From Massilia oculi (lineage in GTDB: Bacteria > Pseudomonadota > Gammaproteobacteria > Burkholderiales > Burkholderiaceae_D), in NCBI RefSeq assembly GCF_003143515.1, contig NZ_CP029343.1:4836001-4900000 (forward strand): a DNA stretch of 64,000 bases, in the 5' to 3' direction. Under the pieces are notes generated by a model that made no database searches, had not been told where the DNA came from, and saw only the letters and a program-made list of their open reading frames with translations. The translations under genes were made by a program, and so were the position numbers. How positions within the stretch are numbered: the first letter of the stretch is position 1; every line of letters starts with the position of its first letter. Below, piece after piece: positions 37,250 through 46,989 of this stretch.

Positions 37250-40200
37250 TCAGGTACGAGTACGGTCAGTAAGACGGTTTGGGGCAGGTAGAGGACGCTG
37301 AGTACATTTGCTCACGTCTTCGATCGCAGTTTCTTCTGTTGAGGTGGAAAGGGCAGGGCGCGATGGTACCGCCTGATCGGAGTCGACCGGAATCGCCAGC
37401 ATGACCCTGGTGCCTGCCGGGCCGCTGTCGATGCGCAGCCGGGCCCCGATCTGGGTGGCGCGCTCGCGCATTCCCTGCAGGCCGAAGTGGCCTGGCTTGT
37501 CCCTGGCGCCCCCGTCCGCTCCCGTGTCGCAGACGGTCAGCGTCAGGCCGCGCTGGCGGGCGTCGGCCTCGAGCCGGACCGGGCCTGGCGTGTGCCGCAG
37601 CGCGTTGACCAGCGCTTCGCGCACGATCGCATGGACGTCGCGGCGCAGGCGCACCGGCAGCCGTTCGACGGCGCCGGGCGGCGCCGACAGCGCCAGCCGC
37701 TTGCCGCCACCCGGGACGATGAGCTCGACGTCGCGCAGCAAACCCTGCCAGAAGGCGTCGGCATCGGCGAAGCCCCGACGCAGGCCCTGGACTTCGTCAC
37801 GGCCTTCTTCCAGCACCCGCTCGGCGTCTTCCATGACGCGCTCGAACTCGGCCCGTTCGCGGCTGTCGGCCGGCAGCCGGGAGGCCACGGCATGCATCCT
37901 GAGCAGCATGCCCTGCACGCTCTGCAGGAAGGTGTCGTGCAGCGAGCGGGCGATCGATTCGCGTTCGCGCAGCCGCGCCAGCAGCCCTTCCTCGATGCGG
38001 CGCGCCAGGCGGCGCGTGCGCTGCCGGTAGGCCAGGGCGAGCAGGGACAGGATGGCCAGCAGGCAGGCGGCGAGGAACCACCAGGTCTGGTAATAGTGTG
38101 CCGGGATGTGCAGTACCAGCGCCGTGACCGGCCCGGCGACGCCGCTCTCGTTGACGGCCATGACCTCGAAGGTGTGCAGCCCGGGCGGCAGGCGCTGGAA
38201 GAAGGCGCTGCGGCGCGCGCCCGCGTCCTCCCACTCGCCATTGCCCGCCAGGCGGAAGTGGAAGCGCACTTTCTGTGGCATGCGCAGGCTGGGCGCCGTG
38301 TAGTCGATCTGGACGGTCTCGGTGCCCTCGTCGAGCGTGACGCTGGCGCCGAGCGGGTAACGGCGCGCGCCGCTGGACACGCCCAGCACTTCGACCGCCG
38401 GGGTGGATGGATTGGACCCGATCCGGCGCGGATCGATCCAGGCCAGGCCGCGCTCGCCGGCAAACCACAGCGTGCCGTCGCTGGCCAACGCCGCTGTGCG
38501 TGACAGCATGCCCAGCACGCCGCCGCCCAGGTAACCGTCGGCGGCATCGAACAGCCGGCCGCGCAGCGCGATGCCTGGGGCGTTCATCGAGCGCGTCCAG
38601 TCGTCAGGCGTGACGCGATAGATGCCGCGCTCGGCATTGATCCAGCGCACGCCGGCGGTGTCGGTGACGATGCCGCTGGCCGCGCCAATGCCGTCGGGCG
38701 CGGCGACGGCGAGGCGGCGGAAGCGGCTGCCCTGCAGGACTTGCATGCCGTCCTCGCCCGCCACCAGCAAGGGCTGGCCCGGCACGATCAGGCTGAACTT
38801 GCCGACCTCCAGTCCATCCTGGGCGCCGTATTCGCGCACCGCGTCGCCGTCGACGATGCGCAGGCGATTGCCGCGCAGGCCCAGGTAGCTGCGGCCGGCG
38901 GCGTCGAACGCCACTTCCTGCGGTTGGTCTTCCCTGACCGGCGGCCTGGTCCAGGCGCCATTGCGGTAATGCCAGGCGCCCATGCGCCCGGTCCAGAGCC
39001 AGACTTCGTCGTTGCCGGCCGTGAGGCTGCGGAGCCGGATGCTGTCGGCGGCCGCGCTGACCGCGGGCGGCAGCGCAATGCGCTCGACGCCGGCGCGGCC
39101 ATGCCGCTCGATGCCGTGCTGGCCGCCGAGCACGAGCGTGCCGTCCGGTGCGCGGTCGAGCACACGGGTGGCGATGGGGTCGGGCAGGTCGTGCGGTCTG
39201 CCGTTCTCGATGCGCACCAGGCCGGACGTATCGTCCAGCCGCTGGGCCCGCGCCGCGACGATCCCGCCATCCGGGTGCAGGGCGGGGTGCGACACGCCGC
39301 GGTCGAGCAGTTCCGGCACCATGTGCACGGCGTAGTCGCGCAGCCGCTCCAGCCCGGAAGGCGTGCCGATCCAGATGCTGCCGTCGCCGTCTTCCATCAG
39401 CGCCAGGACCGACAGGCTGGTCATCTGCCACGGCTGGTCGAGCCGCTCGGCGGCCCCGACCGGCGTGAAACGCTCGCCGCGCTGCCAGTCGGCCGGGCGC
39501 AGCACGCACACGCCCACCGGGCAGTTGTTGGACCAGACGTTGCCGTCGCGGTCGAACAGCGACTGGTAGGTGCTGGCGCTGCCGGGCTGGATGGGCACGC
39601 GGCGCGGCGAGGGCGGCGCCACCTGCTCGAACTGTTTGCCGAGCACCAGCCATATGCCGCCATCCCGCGCCTCGAGCAGCATCGGATCGCCGCGCACCGG
39701 GCGCACCGATCGGAACCGCGTCGCGCCGGCCTCGCGCAGGTAGAGCGTGGCGCCGTCGGTGGCCCAGACCCGGCCGGCGCCGTCGGCCAGCACGTATTCG
39801 GCGCGGGCGCCGTCATAGCCCAGTTCAGGGCCGATGCGCACGACGCGGTCGCCGTCGACCCGGAACAGGCCGCGCCAGCTGGCGATCCAGGGCGCGCCAT
39901 CGGCGCCAACGGAAACCGCGAAGATGCTGCCGCTTTGCTCGGGCGTGAGCAGGTGCCGGTAGCGCCCCTTGCGCAGTGCGCTCAGGCCGCCGTTGCCGTG
40001 GCCGATCCACAGTTGGCCGTCGGGGCCGGGCCGCAGCGCACTGATACTGTTGCTCTGCAGGCGGCTGCCGTCGGCCGTTTCGAACGGCAGGAAGCGCTGG
40101 CCGTCGAAGCGCAGCAGGCCGGCGTAGCGGCTGCCGACCCACAACCAGCCGTCCTGGCTGCGCGCCAGCGCGTCGACGTAGCGCGGCGCGCCTTCCAGCT

Positions 40201-40333
40201 CGCCCCAGCGCTCATGGCGATAGCCGTCCAGCGCGATGCCCGGGTCGAGGGCGAGGGCGGTCGGCGCGACGGCGCACGACAGTACGAACAGCGTCGTGCG
40301 CAGCCATGTCTGGAATCGAAGAATGATACTCAT
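37250..40333 (-). CDS. Beta-propeller sensor histidine kinase (HisKA_3)
   Basis: A 1027-residue hybrid-type sensor without receiver. Signal peptide (1-29), then two-component-regulator propeller repeats (about 35-680; e.g. SQDGWLWVGSRYAGLLRFDG, DGSIWIGTPSGLERL) and a Y_Y_Y domain (about 690-745). One transmembrane helix lies at 751-768. A NarL-type kinase follows with phospho-His799 in ARSLHDTFLQSVQG, and the ATPase has EALVNALRHTPG. I choose the ATG at 40333; the frame is open further but overlaps the AraC gene. No NarL-type response regulator lies nearby, so the partner is unknown. Confidence 0.9.
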   Translation of the reverse strand: MSIILRFQTWLRTTLFVLSCAVAPTALALDPGIALDGYRHERWGELEGAPRYVDALARSQDGWLWVGSRYAGLLRFDGQRFLPFETADGSRLQSNSISALRPGPDGQLWIGHGNGGLSALRKGRYRHLLTPEQSGSIFAVSVGADGAPWIASWRGLFRVDGDRVVRIGPELGYDGARAEYVLADGAGRVWATDGATLYLREAGATRFRSVRPVRGDPMLLEARDGGIWLVLGKQFEQVAPPSPRRVPIQPGSASTYQSLFDRDGNVWSNNCPVGVCVLRPADWQRGERFTPVGAAERLDQPWQMTSLSVLALMEDGDGSIWIGTPSGLERLRDYAVHMVPELLDRGVSHPALHPDGGIVAARAQRLDDTSGLVRIENGRPHDLPDPIATRVLDRAPDGTLVLGGQHGIERHGRAGVERIALPPAVSAAADSIRLRSLTAGNDEVWLWTGRMGAWHYRNGAWTRPPVREDQPQEVAFDAAGRSYLGLRGNRLRIVDGDAVREYGAQDGLEVGKFSLIVPGQPLLVAGEDGMQVLQGSRFRRLAVAAPDGIGAASGIVTDTAGVRWINAERGIYRVTPDDWTRSMNAPGIALRGRLFDAADGYLGGGVLGMLSRTAALASDGTLWFAGERGLAWIDPRRIGSNPSTPAVEVLGVSSGARRYPLGASVTLDEGTETVQIDYTAPSLRMPQKVRFHFRLAGNGEWEDAGARRSAFFQRLPPGLHTFEVMAVNESGVAGPVTALVLHIPAHYYQTWWFLAACLLAILSLLALAYRQRTRRLARRIEEGLLARLRERESIARSLHDTFLQSVQGMLLRMHAVASRLPADSRERAEFERVMEDAERVLEEGRDEVQGLRRGFADADAFWQGLLRDVELIVPGGGKRLALSAPPGAVERLPVRLRRDVHAIVREALVNALRHTPGPVRLEADARQRGLTLTVCDTGADGGARDKPGHFGLQGMRERATQIGARLRIDSGPAGTRVMLAIPVDSDQAVPSRPALSTSTEETAIEDVSKCTQRPLPAPNRLTDRTRT

Positions 40334-40371
40334 TCCCGGATTGTTGCAGCTAAAGCTTTCCCGGTCCAGTT

Positions 40372-41412
40372 TCAGGCAGCCCGTTCGCGCCATGCCCCCG
40401 GATTCATCCCGCTCCATTCGCGAAACGCGTGGGTGAACGCGCTCTGTTCCTGGAAGCCGAGCAGGAAGGCGATGTCGACCAGGCCCAGCTCGCGCCGGCG
40501 CAGGTAATCCCGGGCCAGGCCGTAGCGTACCGCATCGAGCACCTGCTGGAAGTTCGAACCGGCGTCGGCCAGCTTGCGCTGCAGGGTGCGCGTCGATAGT
40601 CCCAGCGCGGCCGCCACCGGCGCCAGCCGCGCCTCGCCGCTGGTCAGGCGTGGCAGCAGCGCGGCCCGCACGCGCGCCACGATCGGGTCGACCCGGGCCG
40701 CGCGTTCTTCGAGCAGGCGTTCGGCGTGATGCAGCAGGACCGGGTACAGGCTCGTGTCGGCGTTCGGTACCGGCATCGCCAGCAGGGCGGCATCGACGGC
40801 GGCGCAGTTCAGTGGCGCGCCGAACGTCGGCGCGATGCCAAGGACGCGCAGGTATTCGGCGCTGCCGTGGCCCGGGTCGGCATGCCGGACGCGCAGCGCC
40901 AGCGGCATCAGGGGCCGCCCGGCCAGCCAGCTGCCGAACACGCGGATGCCCGCGAACACGCTTTCCACCAGGTGCCGGGTGGCGTCGGGGTAGTGGCTGA
41001 TCCACTCGTACTGCGCCCGGGCGCCGTCGAATCCCAGCTGGCTGCGGCCCAGGTCGTGGGCCAGCGATTCGTAGCGCTGGGTCAGTTCCAGCGCATGGCC
41101 GAAGCTGCTGCAGGCCAGCAGCAGCATGCCGTAGGCGCTATAGGTGGCGGGGCGCGCTTTCTCGCCCACGTGCAAGCCGAAGAAGGGATCGTTCGCCAGG
41201 CGCGCGCCGGCTTCGAGCAAGCCGATGTAGCGTCGTGCGGGCAGGCTCTCGGGCAGCGGATCCAGTGCGTCCGGGGCCAGGCCGGCAGCCTCGGCCAATG
41301 CGGGAAGGGTAAGTCCGCACTCGAGGGCGGTCTCCAGCAGCGGCTGCAGATAGGAACCGGTCACGCGCGCATCATCGGGCGGCGGTGGCGTGATTGAGCA
41401 AGGCTGTGTCAT
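40372..41412 (-). CDS. AraC-family transcriptional regulator (OruR/ArgR-like)
   Basis: A 346-residue regulator with an N-terminal Arabinose_bd-like sensing domain (about 20-215) and a C-terminal double helix-turn-helix (about 250-340: LGLSTRTLQRKLADAG, DIAFLLGFQEQSAFTHAFREWSG). It is divergent from the flavoprotein-glpD operon with about 90 bases between starts, so it probably controls that operon. It also lies 38 bases upstream of the propeller kinase on the same strand. Confidence 0.88.
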   Translation of the reverse strand: MTQPCSITPPPPDDARVTGSYLQPLLETALECGLTLPALAEAAGLAPDALDPLPESLPARRYIGLLEAGARLANDPFFGLHVGEKARPATYSAYGMLLLACSSFGHALELTQRYESLAHDLGRSQLGFDGARAQYEWISHYPDATRHLVESVFAGIRVFGSWLAGRPLMPLALRVRHADPGHGSAEYLRVLGIAPTFGAPLNCAAVDAALLAMPVPNADTSLYPVLLHHAERLLEERAARVDPIVARVRAALLPRLTSGEARLAPVAAALGLSTRTLQRKLADAGSNFQQVLDAVRYGLARDYLRRRELGLVDIAFLLGFQEQSAFTHAFREWSGMNPGAWRERAA

Positions 41413-41500
41413 GAAAGCGCAATACGGTTGGCGGGACCGACTTTAATGTGCTACTTGAGGTGATAAAAAGAGCAACTCGAAGTATAACGGAAAGTCATTG

Positions 41501-43108
41501 ATGCGGCGTTGGAACGGTTGGGGTGACGAGTCGATTGCGGTGCAGCTGGAAGGGGAGGCCAGAGCCTTCCTCGGCGCACGGCTCGGCCGGGGGACGGCTC
41601 CGCAGGACGCGACCTTCGAACAAGCCTGCGCCGGCCTGCCCCCTGGCCGCCTGCCGCCCCATCCGCTGATCGACGCCGGCAGCGCCACGCGCGCGCGTCA
41701 CGCCCACGGCCAGAGCCTGCCGGACTGGCTGCGCCTGCGCCACGGCCGCCTGGGCAACGTGCCCGACGGCGTCGCCTTTCCCGAATCCGGCGCCCAGGTG
41801 CGCGAGCTGCTGGCGTTCGCGGCCCGCCACGATGCGGTGGTCATCCCCTATGGCGGCGGCACCAGCGTGGCCGGCCATCTCGACGTGGGCCACAGCTCCA
41901 ACGGCGGCCTGCGCCCGAGCCTCTCCATCGACATGGGCCGCATGCGCGCCATGATCTCGCTCGACCGCGAGGCCCAGCTGGCCTGCTTCGGCGCCGGCGT
42001 GTCCGGCGCCGATCTCGAAGCCCAGTTGCGCGCCCACGGCTACACCCTGGGCCACTATCCGCAGTCGTTCGAATACTCCACGCTCGGCGGCTGGATCGCC
42101 ACCCGCTCGTCGGGGCAGCAGTCGCTGCGCTACGGCCGCATCGAGCAGATGTTCGCGGGTGGGCGCATCGAGACCCCGTCCGGCACCCTCGACATTCCGA
42201 CCTTTCCGGCCTCGAGCAGCGGCATCGACCTGCGCGAGATGGTGCTCGGTTCCGAAGGCCGCATGGGCGTGCTGACCCACGCCGCGGTGCGCATCAACCG
42301 CCTGCCCGAGCACGAAGCCTTCCACGCGCTGTTCTTCCCCGACTGGGAACACGCGGTGCAGGCGGCGCGGACGCTGGCCCAGGCGCGCCTGGGGCTGTCG
42401 ATGCTGCGCCTGTCGAACGCGAGCGAGACGCGCACCATGCTGGCGCTGGCCGGCCACGCGCGCCAGGTGGCGCTGCTGGAGCGCTACCTGGGCTGGCGCG
42501 GCTGCGGCCAGTCCAAATGCATGCTGCTGGTGGGCGCCAGCGGCGCCAGGGGCCAGGCGCGCGAGGCGCTGCGCGCGGCGCTGGCCCTTGCGCGGCGCCT
42601 GCACGGCGTGCACGTCGGGCGCGCGCTGGGCGAGTTCTGGCGCCGCAACCGCTTCCGCAGCGTCTACCTGCGCAATGCCGCCTGGGAGCAGGGCTATGCG
42701 ATCGACACGGTGGAGACGGCGCTCGACTGGCCGTACGTGACGCAGGCGGTGACGGCGATCGAGCAGGCCGCGGCGGCCGCTCTGGAAGCCTTCGGCGAGC
42801 GCGTGCACGCCTACACCCACCTGTCGCACCTGTATCCGCAGGGCGCCAGCGTGTATTCGACCTTCGTCTTCCGGCTGGCGGGTGACTACCAGGCCGACCT
42901 GGCGCGCTGGCGCCAGCTGAAGGACCGGGTCTCGAGCGCGATCGTCGGCTGCGGCGGCACCATCAGCCACCAGCACGGCGTTGGCATCGACCACGCGCCG
43001 TGGCTGGCGGCCGAGAAGGGCGAGCTGGGACTGGGCGCCATGGGCGCGCTGTTCCGCCACTTCGATCCCGAGTGCCGGATGAATCCGGGCAAGCTGGTGA
43101 CGCCATGA
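41501..43108 (+). CDS. FAD-binding oxidoreductase, alkyl-DHAP synthase-like
   Basis: A 535-residue VAO/PCMH-type flavoprotein. It begins MRRWNGWGDE, as alkyldihydroxyacetonephosphate synthase relatives do. FAD-binding segments are VIPYGGGTSVAGHL (114-127), YSTLGGWIATRSSGQQS (192-208) and REMVLGSEGRMGVLT (245-259). The active-site His triplet of AGPS reads His490-Gln491-His492 (SHQHGVGIDH). AGPS swaps the acyl chain of acyl-DHAP for a fatty alcohol to make ether lipids; a dehydrogenase role is equally possible. GGAAAG precedes the ATG, and its stop overlaps the next start (ATGA). Confidence 0.8.
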   Translation: MRRWNGWGDESIAVQLEGEARAFLGARLGRGTAPQDATFEQACAGLPPGRLPPHPLIDAGSATRARHAHGQSLPDWLRLRHGRLGNVPDGVAFPESGAQVRELLAFAARHDAVVIPYGGGTSVAGHLDVGHSSNGGLRPSLSIDMGRMRAMISLDREAQLACFGAGVSGADLEAQLRAHGYTLGHYPQSFEYSTLGGWIATRSSGQQSLRYGRIEQMFAGGRIETPSGTLDIPTFPASSSGIDLREMVLGSEGRMGVLTHAAVRINRLPEHEAFHALFFPDWEHAVQAARTLAQARLGLSMLRLSNASETRTMLALAGHARQVALLERYLGWRGCGQSKCMLLVGASGARGQAREALRAALALARRLHGVHVGRALGEFWRRNRFRSVYLRNAAWEQGYAIDTVETALDWPYVTQAVTAIEQAAAAALEAFGERVHAYTHLSHLYPQGASVYSTFVFRLAGDYQADLARWRQLKDRVSSAIVGCGGTISHQHGVGIDHAPWLAAEKGELGLGAMGALFRHFDPECRMNPGKLVTP

Positions 43109-44694
43109 ACGGGGCCAATACCTTCCCGCCGGGACGCGACTGGGACTTGCTGGTGATCGGTGGCGGCATCACCGGCGCCGGCATCCTGCTCGAAGCCGCG
43201 CGGCGCGGCCTCAAGACGCTGCTGGTCGAGCAGAAGGACTTCGCCTGGGGCACTTCGAGCCGCTCGTCGAAGCTGGTGCACGGCGGCCTGCGCTACCTGG
43301 CTTCCGGCAACCTGCGCCTGACCCGCGACGCGGTGCGCGAGCGCGAATCGCTGCTGCGCGCCGCGCCCGGCCTGGTCGAGCCGCAGGGCTTCGCCTTCGC
43401 CGACCATGGCACCGACGTCAAGCGGCGACTGGGCCTCCTGGCCATGCTGCGCGTGTACGACATGCTGGCCGGCCGGCGCGAGCCGCACTGGGAGCGCCCG
43501 GAATCGTTCCGCATGCTGGCGCCGAATACCGGAGAAGCCAACCTGGCCGGCGGCATCCGCTACACCGACGCCAAGACCGACGACGCGCGCCTGGTGCTGC
43601 GCGTGATCGACGAGGCGTGCGCCCACGGCGCGGTCGCCTGCAACTACGTGACCGTGCAGTCGCTGGTGCGCGACGGCGGCAAGGTGCACGGGGCGATGCT
43701 GCGCGACGAACGCAGCAAGGCCGAGACGGCGGTGCGCGCGCGGGTGGTCATCAACGCCACCGGCGCCTGGTCCGATTTGCTCGGCGGCGCGGCAGGCGGC
43801 GAGGCAGGCGACAGCAAGCCCGATCGCGCGCCGCGCCTGCGGCAGCTGCGCGGCAGCCACCTGGTGCTGCCGGCCTGGCGCCTGCCGCTGGCGCAGGCGG
43901 TCAGCCTGCTGCATCCGGCCGACAGCCGCCCCGTATTCGCCTTCCCGTGGGAGGGCGTGACCCTGGTCGGCACCACCGACGTCGACCACGATCAGGGATT
44001 GAACACCGAGGCGCGCATCACGCGTCCTGAATTCGATTACCTGATGGCGGCCCTGCATGCACAGTTCCCCCGGCTGGGGCTGTGCGACCAGGACGTCGTC
44101 GCCACCTTCGCCGGCGTGCGGCCGGTGATCGACGGCGGCCAGCATGGCGCGCCGTCTTCCGAGAAGCGCGACCATTTCGTGTGGTCGGAGCCGGGCCTGG
44201 TCTCGGTAGCCGGCGGCAAGCTGACCACCTTCCGCTCGATCGCCCTCGACGTGCTGCGCCATGTGTCGCAACAACTGCCCGGCTGGCAGATGCGTCCCGA
44301 GCGCGGCCCGGTGTTCGCGCGCGTGGCGGTGCCGGCGCGGCAAGACTTGCCGTCCGGCGTGCTGCGCCGGCTGGCCGGGCGCTATGGCGCCCAGGCCAAG
44401 CCGCTGCTGCTGGCGGCGCGCAAGGGCGAGCTGGAATGCATCCCGGGCACGCAGACGCTGTGGGCCGAGCTGCGCTGGGCCGCGCGCGCCGAGGCGGTCT
44501 ACCAGCTGGACGACCTGCTGCTGCGCCGCACCCGGCTCGGCATCCAGCTGCCCAACGGCGGTCTCGACCAGATGGCGCGCATCCGCGCCATGTGCCAGCC
44601 CGAGCTTGGCTGGGACGACGCCCACTGGGAAGCGCAGGAGCGGCGCTACCTGGCCGAGTGGCGCAGGCAGTACGGCGTTCCGCCTGCCGCCTGA
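43105..44694 (+). CDS. glpD: Glycerol-3-phosphate dehydrogenase/oxidase
   Basis: A 529-residue FAD-dependent DAO-fold enzyme oxidising sn-glycerol-3-phosphate to DHAP at the inner membrane. The FAD motif VIGGGITGAGILLEAARRG lies at 17-35. SSRSSKLVHGGLRYL and GTTDVDHDQG are GlpD hallmarks, and a DAO_C domain follows. Its ATG overlaps the flavoprotein stop by 4 bases. That coupling suggests DHAP made here feeds the AGPS-like partner, or that both oxidise glycerol derivatives. No glpK or glpF is in the window, so symbol use is by family. Confidence 0.88.
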   Translation: MNGANTFPPGRDWDLLVIGGGITGAGILLEAARRGLKTLLVEQKDFAWGTSSRSSKLVHGGLRYLASGNLRLTRDAVRERESLLRAAPGLVEPQGFAFADHGTDVKRRLGLLAMLRVYDMLAGRREPHWERPESFRMLAPNTGEANLAGGIRYTDAKTDDARLVLRVIDEACAHGAVACNYVTVQSLVRDGGKVHGAMLRDERSKAETAVRARVVINATGAWSDLLGGAAGGEAGDSKPDRAPRLRQLRGSHLVLPAWRLPLAQAVSLLHPADSRPVFAFPWEGVTLVGTTDVDHDQGLNTEARITRPEFDYLMAALHAQFPRLGLCDQDVVATFAGVRPVIDGGQHGAPSSEKRDHFVWSEPGLVSVAGGKLTTFRSIALDVLRHVSQQLPGWQMRPERGPVFARVAVPARQDLPSGVLRRLAGRYGAQAKPLLLAARKGELECIPGTQTLWAELRWAARAEAVYQLDDLLLRRTRLGIQLPNGGLDQMARIRAMCQPELGWDDAHWEAQERRYLAEWRRQYGVPPAA

Positions 44695-44876
44695 CCGGAC
44701 CCGATGTCCGACGGGCTATCCGCGGGGCCTGATTCCCCTGGCGGTCAGTTAACCAGAGCTGCCCTGGGCAATGCGGAAATTATTCATATCCAGAATTCGC
44801 GGCATCTTTTCTATATCGGGATGCCGAACAACGCCGTGCAATGACGCGAATCCCGGCGCGTGCGCGGCCCGATGCG

Positions 44877-45386
44877 TTACTCCGCGTGATTCCTGCATGC
44901 CGAGTGATCCAGGTATTTTTCAGTCACTTCAGTCACGACCCCTTCGTCCACGGTCAATTTCTGCTCCAGGGCCAGGACCGGCCGGCCGCCGAATGCGCGG
45001 CAAGGCACCCCCAGGCGTGTCGTGAAGGTGCCGGACAACCAGTCGGCCAACGCCGGCTCCTCGCGCCCGGCATAGACCTCACCCAGGGCAATCTTCCTGC
45101 CGCAGGTTTCGAATCCGGTGAGCCACAGCTTTCCCTCTCTTTGCTCGAACACCCCGACAGGCCCGCCAATTGCCGTGCATGCCTCGTTCAGCTTCAGTTC
45201 CAGCAAGCGCATCGACTCGGGCACCGGCATCCAGCAGCACGCGGACGGGACGATGTAACCCTGGTTAGAGCCAAGAACGAATCTGTCTTGCAGCGGTGGT
45301 GTCGCCGATGCCGGCATGGCGCGTCCTGCGCAGAGCAGGGCCAATGACAAGTGCTGGAATATGCGCAGAGGGTGGGGCTGTTTCAT
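44877..45386 (-). CDS. Secreted hypothetical protein
   Basis: A 169-residue protein with a likely signal peptide (LSLALLCAGRAMPASA). Four Cys in the mature part (SACCWMP, NEACTAI, ETCGRK, VPCRAFGG) could form disulphides in the periplasm. Base composition is a little less GC-rich than neighbours. The 182 bases upstream in plus orientation, between glpD and this stop, show no gene. Family not recognised. Confidence 0.6.
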   Translation of the reverse strand: MKQPHPLRIFQHLSLALLCAGRAMPASATPPLQDRFVLGSNQGYIVPSACCWMPVPESMRLLELKLNEACTAIGGPVGVFEQREGKLWLTGFETCGRKIALGEVYAGREEPALADWLSGTFTTRLGVPCRAFGGRPVLALEQKLTVDEGVVTEVTEKYLDHSACRNHAE

Positions 45387-45420
45387 CGTCGGGGATCGTC
45401 GAAGGGCGCCTGGCCGACGG

Positions 45421-46779
45421 CTAGTTGAGCAGCCCGCCGCGCGCCGGCTCCCATGCCGCCCCCGCCTGCGCCGCCACCACCCGGTTGCGCCCGCGCGCCT
45501 TGGCCTCGTACATCGCGCGGTCGGCCGAGATGAAGAACGAGCGGATATCGTCGAACAGCGTTGGCACGATGCACGCCACGCCCACGCTGACCGTCACCAC
45601 GCCGGGGCCCTCGGCGCGCGGATTCGGAATCGCCAGGCGCTCGATATGGGTGCGGATCGCTTCGCCCAGCCGGGCCGCCGCGCTCGATGCGGTATCGGCC
45701 AGCAGCACCACGAATTCCTCGCCGCCGTAGCGCGCCGCCAGGTCGGTCGGGCGCATCGCGTGCGATTGCAGCGCCTCGGCGATGGCCTGCAGGCAGGCGT
45801 CGCCGGCGGCGTGGCCCAGGCTGTCGTTGTAGCCCTTGAAATGGTCGACGTCGAGCACGATCAGCGACAGCGGCTGGCTGCTGCGGATGGCGCGCTGCCA
45901 TTCCTTGTCCAGGAAGGCGTCGAAGTGGCGGCGGTTGGCGATGCGCGTGAGCGGGTCGAGCAGGGCGGCGCGCTGCAGCGCCGTCTCGGACTGCTTGTGG
46001 TGGGTGATGTCGTGCAGCAGGGCGACGAACAGCGCTTCGCCGCCCGCCATCGGCGACAGGCTCAGGTCCATCGCGCGCATGGTGCCGTCCGACTGGCGCA
46101 CCAGTACTTCGCGCGTGCCGCGGCAGCGCGCGGTCGCCTCGGGGTCGAGCGGCCGGGCGAAATAGTCGGCGTAGTCGTAGGAGGCGGGCGGCTCGACCAG
46201 GTCGGCCAGCAGTTCTCCTTCCAGCACTTCCTTGGGCTGGGACAGGAAGCGTTCGCAGGCCGGATTGGCATATATCACGCGGCCTTCGCAGTCGACCAGC
46301 ATCAGGCCCTCGTCCATGCCGTCGACGATCAGCTGCAGGCGCTCGGCCTGCTGCTTCTGGCTTTCGCTGCTGCTGCGCAGGCGCAGCTGGGCGCGCACGC
46401 GGGCGCACACTTCGGCCATGCGCACCGGCTTGGCGATGTAGTCGGCGGCGCCGGTGTCGAAGCCGGCGACGATGTCCTCGGTCTCGCCGCAGGCGCTGAC
46501 GAAGATGATGGGGATGTGGGCGGTGTCGGGCTGGCGCTTCAGGCGGCGGCAGATTTCCAGGCCGTCGAGGTCGGGCAGGATGACGTCGAGCAGGATCAGG
46601 TCGGGCTGGACGCGGGTGGCGATGTCGAGCGCGCGTTTGCCGGAACTGGCGACGAAGGTCTGGTAGCCCTGCTGGCGCATCATGTCCTGCAGCAGCCCAA
46701 GACTGTCGGGAGCGTCGTCGACGATCAGAATCGCGGATTGGCGCGCCGGTGCGGCGAGCGCTAGGGCAGGATGCATCAT
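45421..46779 (-). CDS. Response regulator with PAS and GGDEF domains (diguanylate cyclase)
   Basis: A 452-residue cytoplasmic protein. Receiver domain (about 15-135) with Asp65 in LILLDVILPDLDG and Lys117. A short coiled linker leads to a PAS domain (about 145-270) and a GGDEF domain (about 280-440) with active GGEEF. The product-inhibition RxxD is present as RPTD five residues before GGEEF. It should make cyclic-di-GMP under phosphorylation control. No cognate kinase is adjacent. Confidence 0.93.
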   Translation of the reverse strand: MMHPALALAAPARQSAILIVDDAPDSLGLLQDMMRQQGYQTFVASSGKRALDIATRVQPDLILLDVILPDLDGLEICRRLKRQPDTAHIPIIFVSACGETEDIVAGFDTGAADYIAKPVRMAEVCARVRAQLRLRSSSESQKQQAERLQLIVDGMDEGLMLVDCEGRVIYANPACERFLSQPKEVLEGELLADLVEPPASYDYADYFARPLDPEATARCRGTREVLVRQSDGTMRAMDLSLSPMAGGEALFVALLHDITHHKQSETALQRAALLDPLTRIANRRHFDAFLDKEWQRAIRSSQPLSLIVLDVDHFKGYNDSLGHAAGDACLQAIAEALQSHAMRPTDLAARYGGEEFVVLLADTASSAAARLGEAIRTHIERLAIPNPRAEGPGVVTVSVGVACIVPTLFDDIRSFFISADRAMYEAKARGRNRVVAAQAGAAWEPARGGLLN

Positions 46780-46954
46780 CGTTGGCGGGCAGACCTCATC
46801 ATTGACGAGAAATCATACTCTTTTACACGTAGATTTTGGACAGACACCTTGCCTAAAATCCACGAACTGATGCAATTGTTGCACTATCGCAACTGACCCG
46901 CGATTGGCCCGGCCTTGCTCGATGAATGATACCGGTATCGACTGACAGTCGACG

Positions 46955-46980
46955 AAAAAAAGGGCCGCGTTTGCGGCCCC
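46955..46980 (-). terminator. Intrinsic terminator of the aminotransferase gene
   Basis: On the minus strand a GGGGCCGC-AAAC-GCGGCCC stem is followed by eight T residues, starting 10 bases after the aminotransferase stop. Stem, loop and T run are all canonical. Confidence 0.88.
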
Positions 46981-46989
46981 TTCGGAGAT

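Noticed and set aside
37250..41005. Sensor kinase frame extended to 41005
   Set aside because: The extra 224 codons overlap the AraC gene in another frame. The signal peptide begins at the ATG at 40333.
41483..41488. TATAAC before the AGPS-like gene as a -10 box
   Set aside because: A start from it would fall on the ribosome site, and no -35 lies at 16-18 bases.
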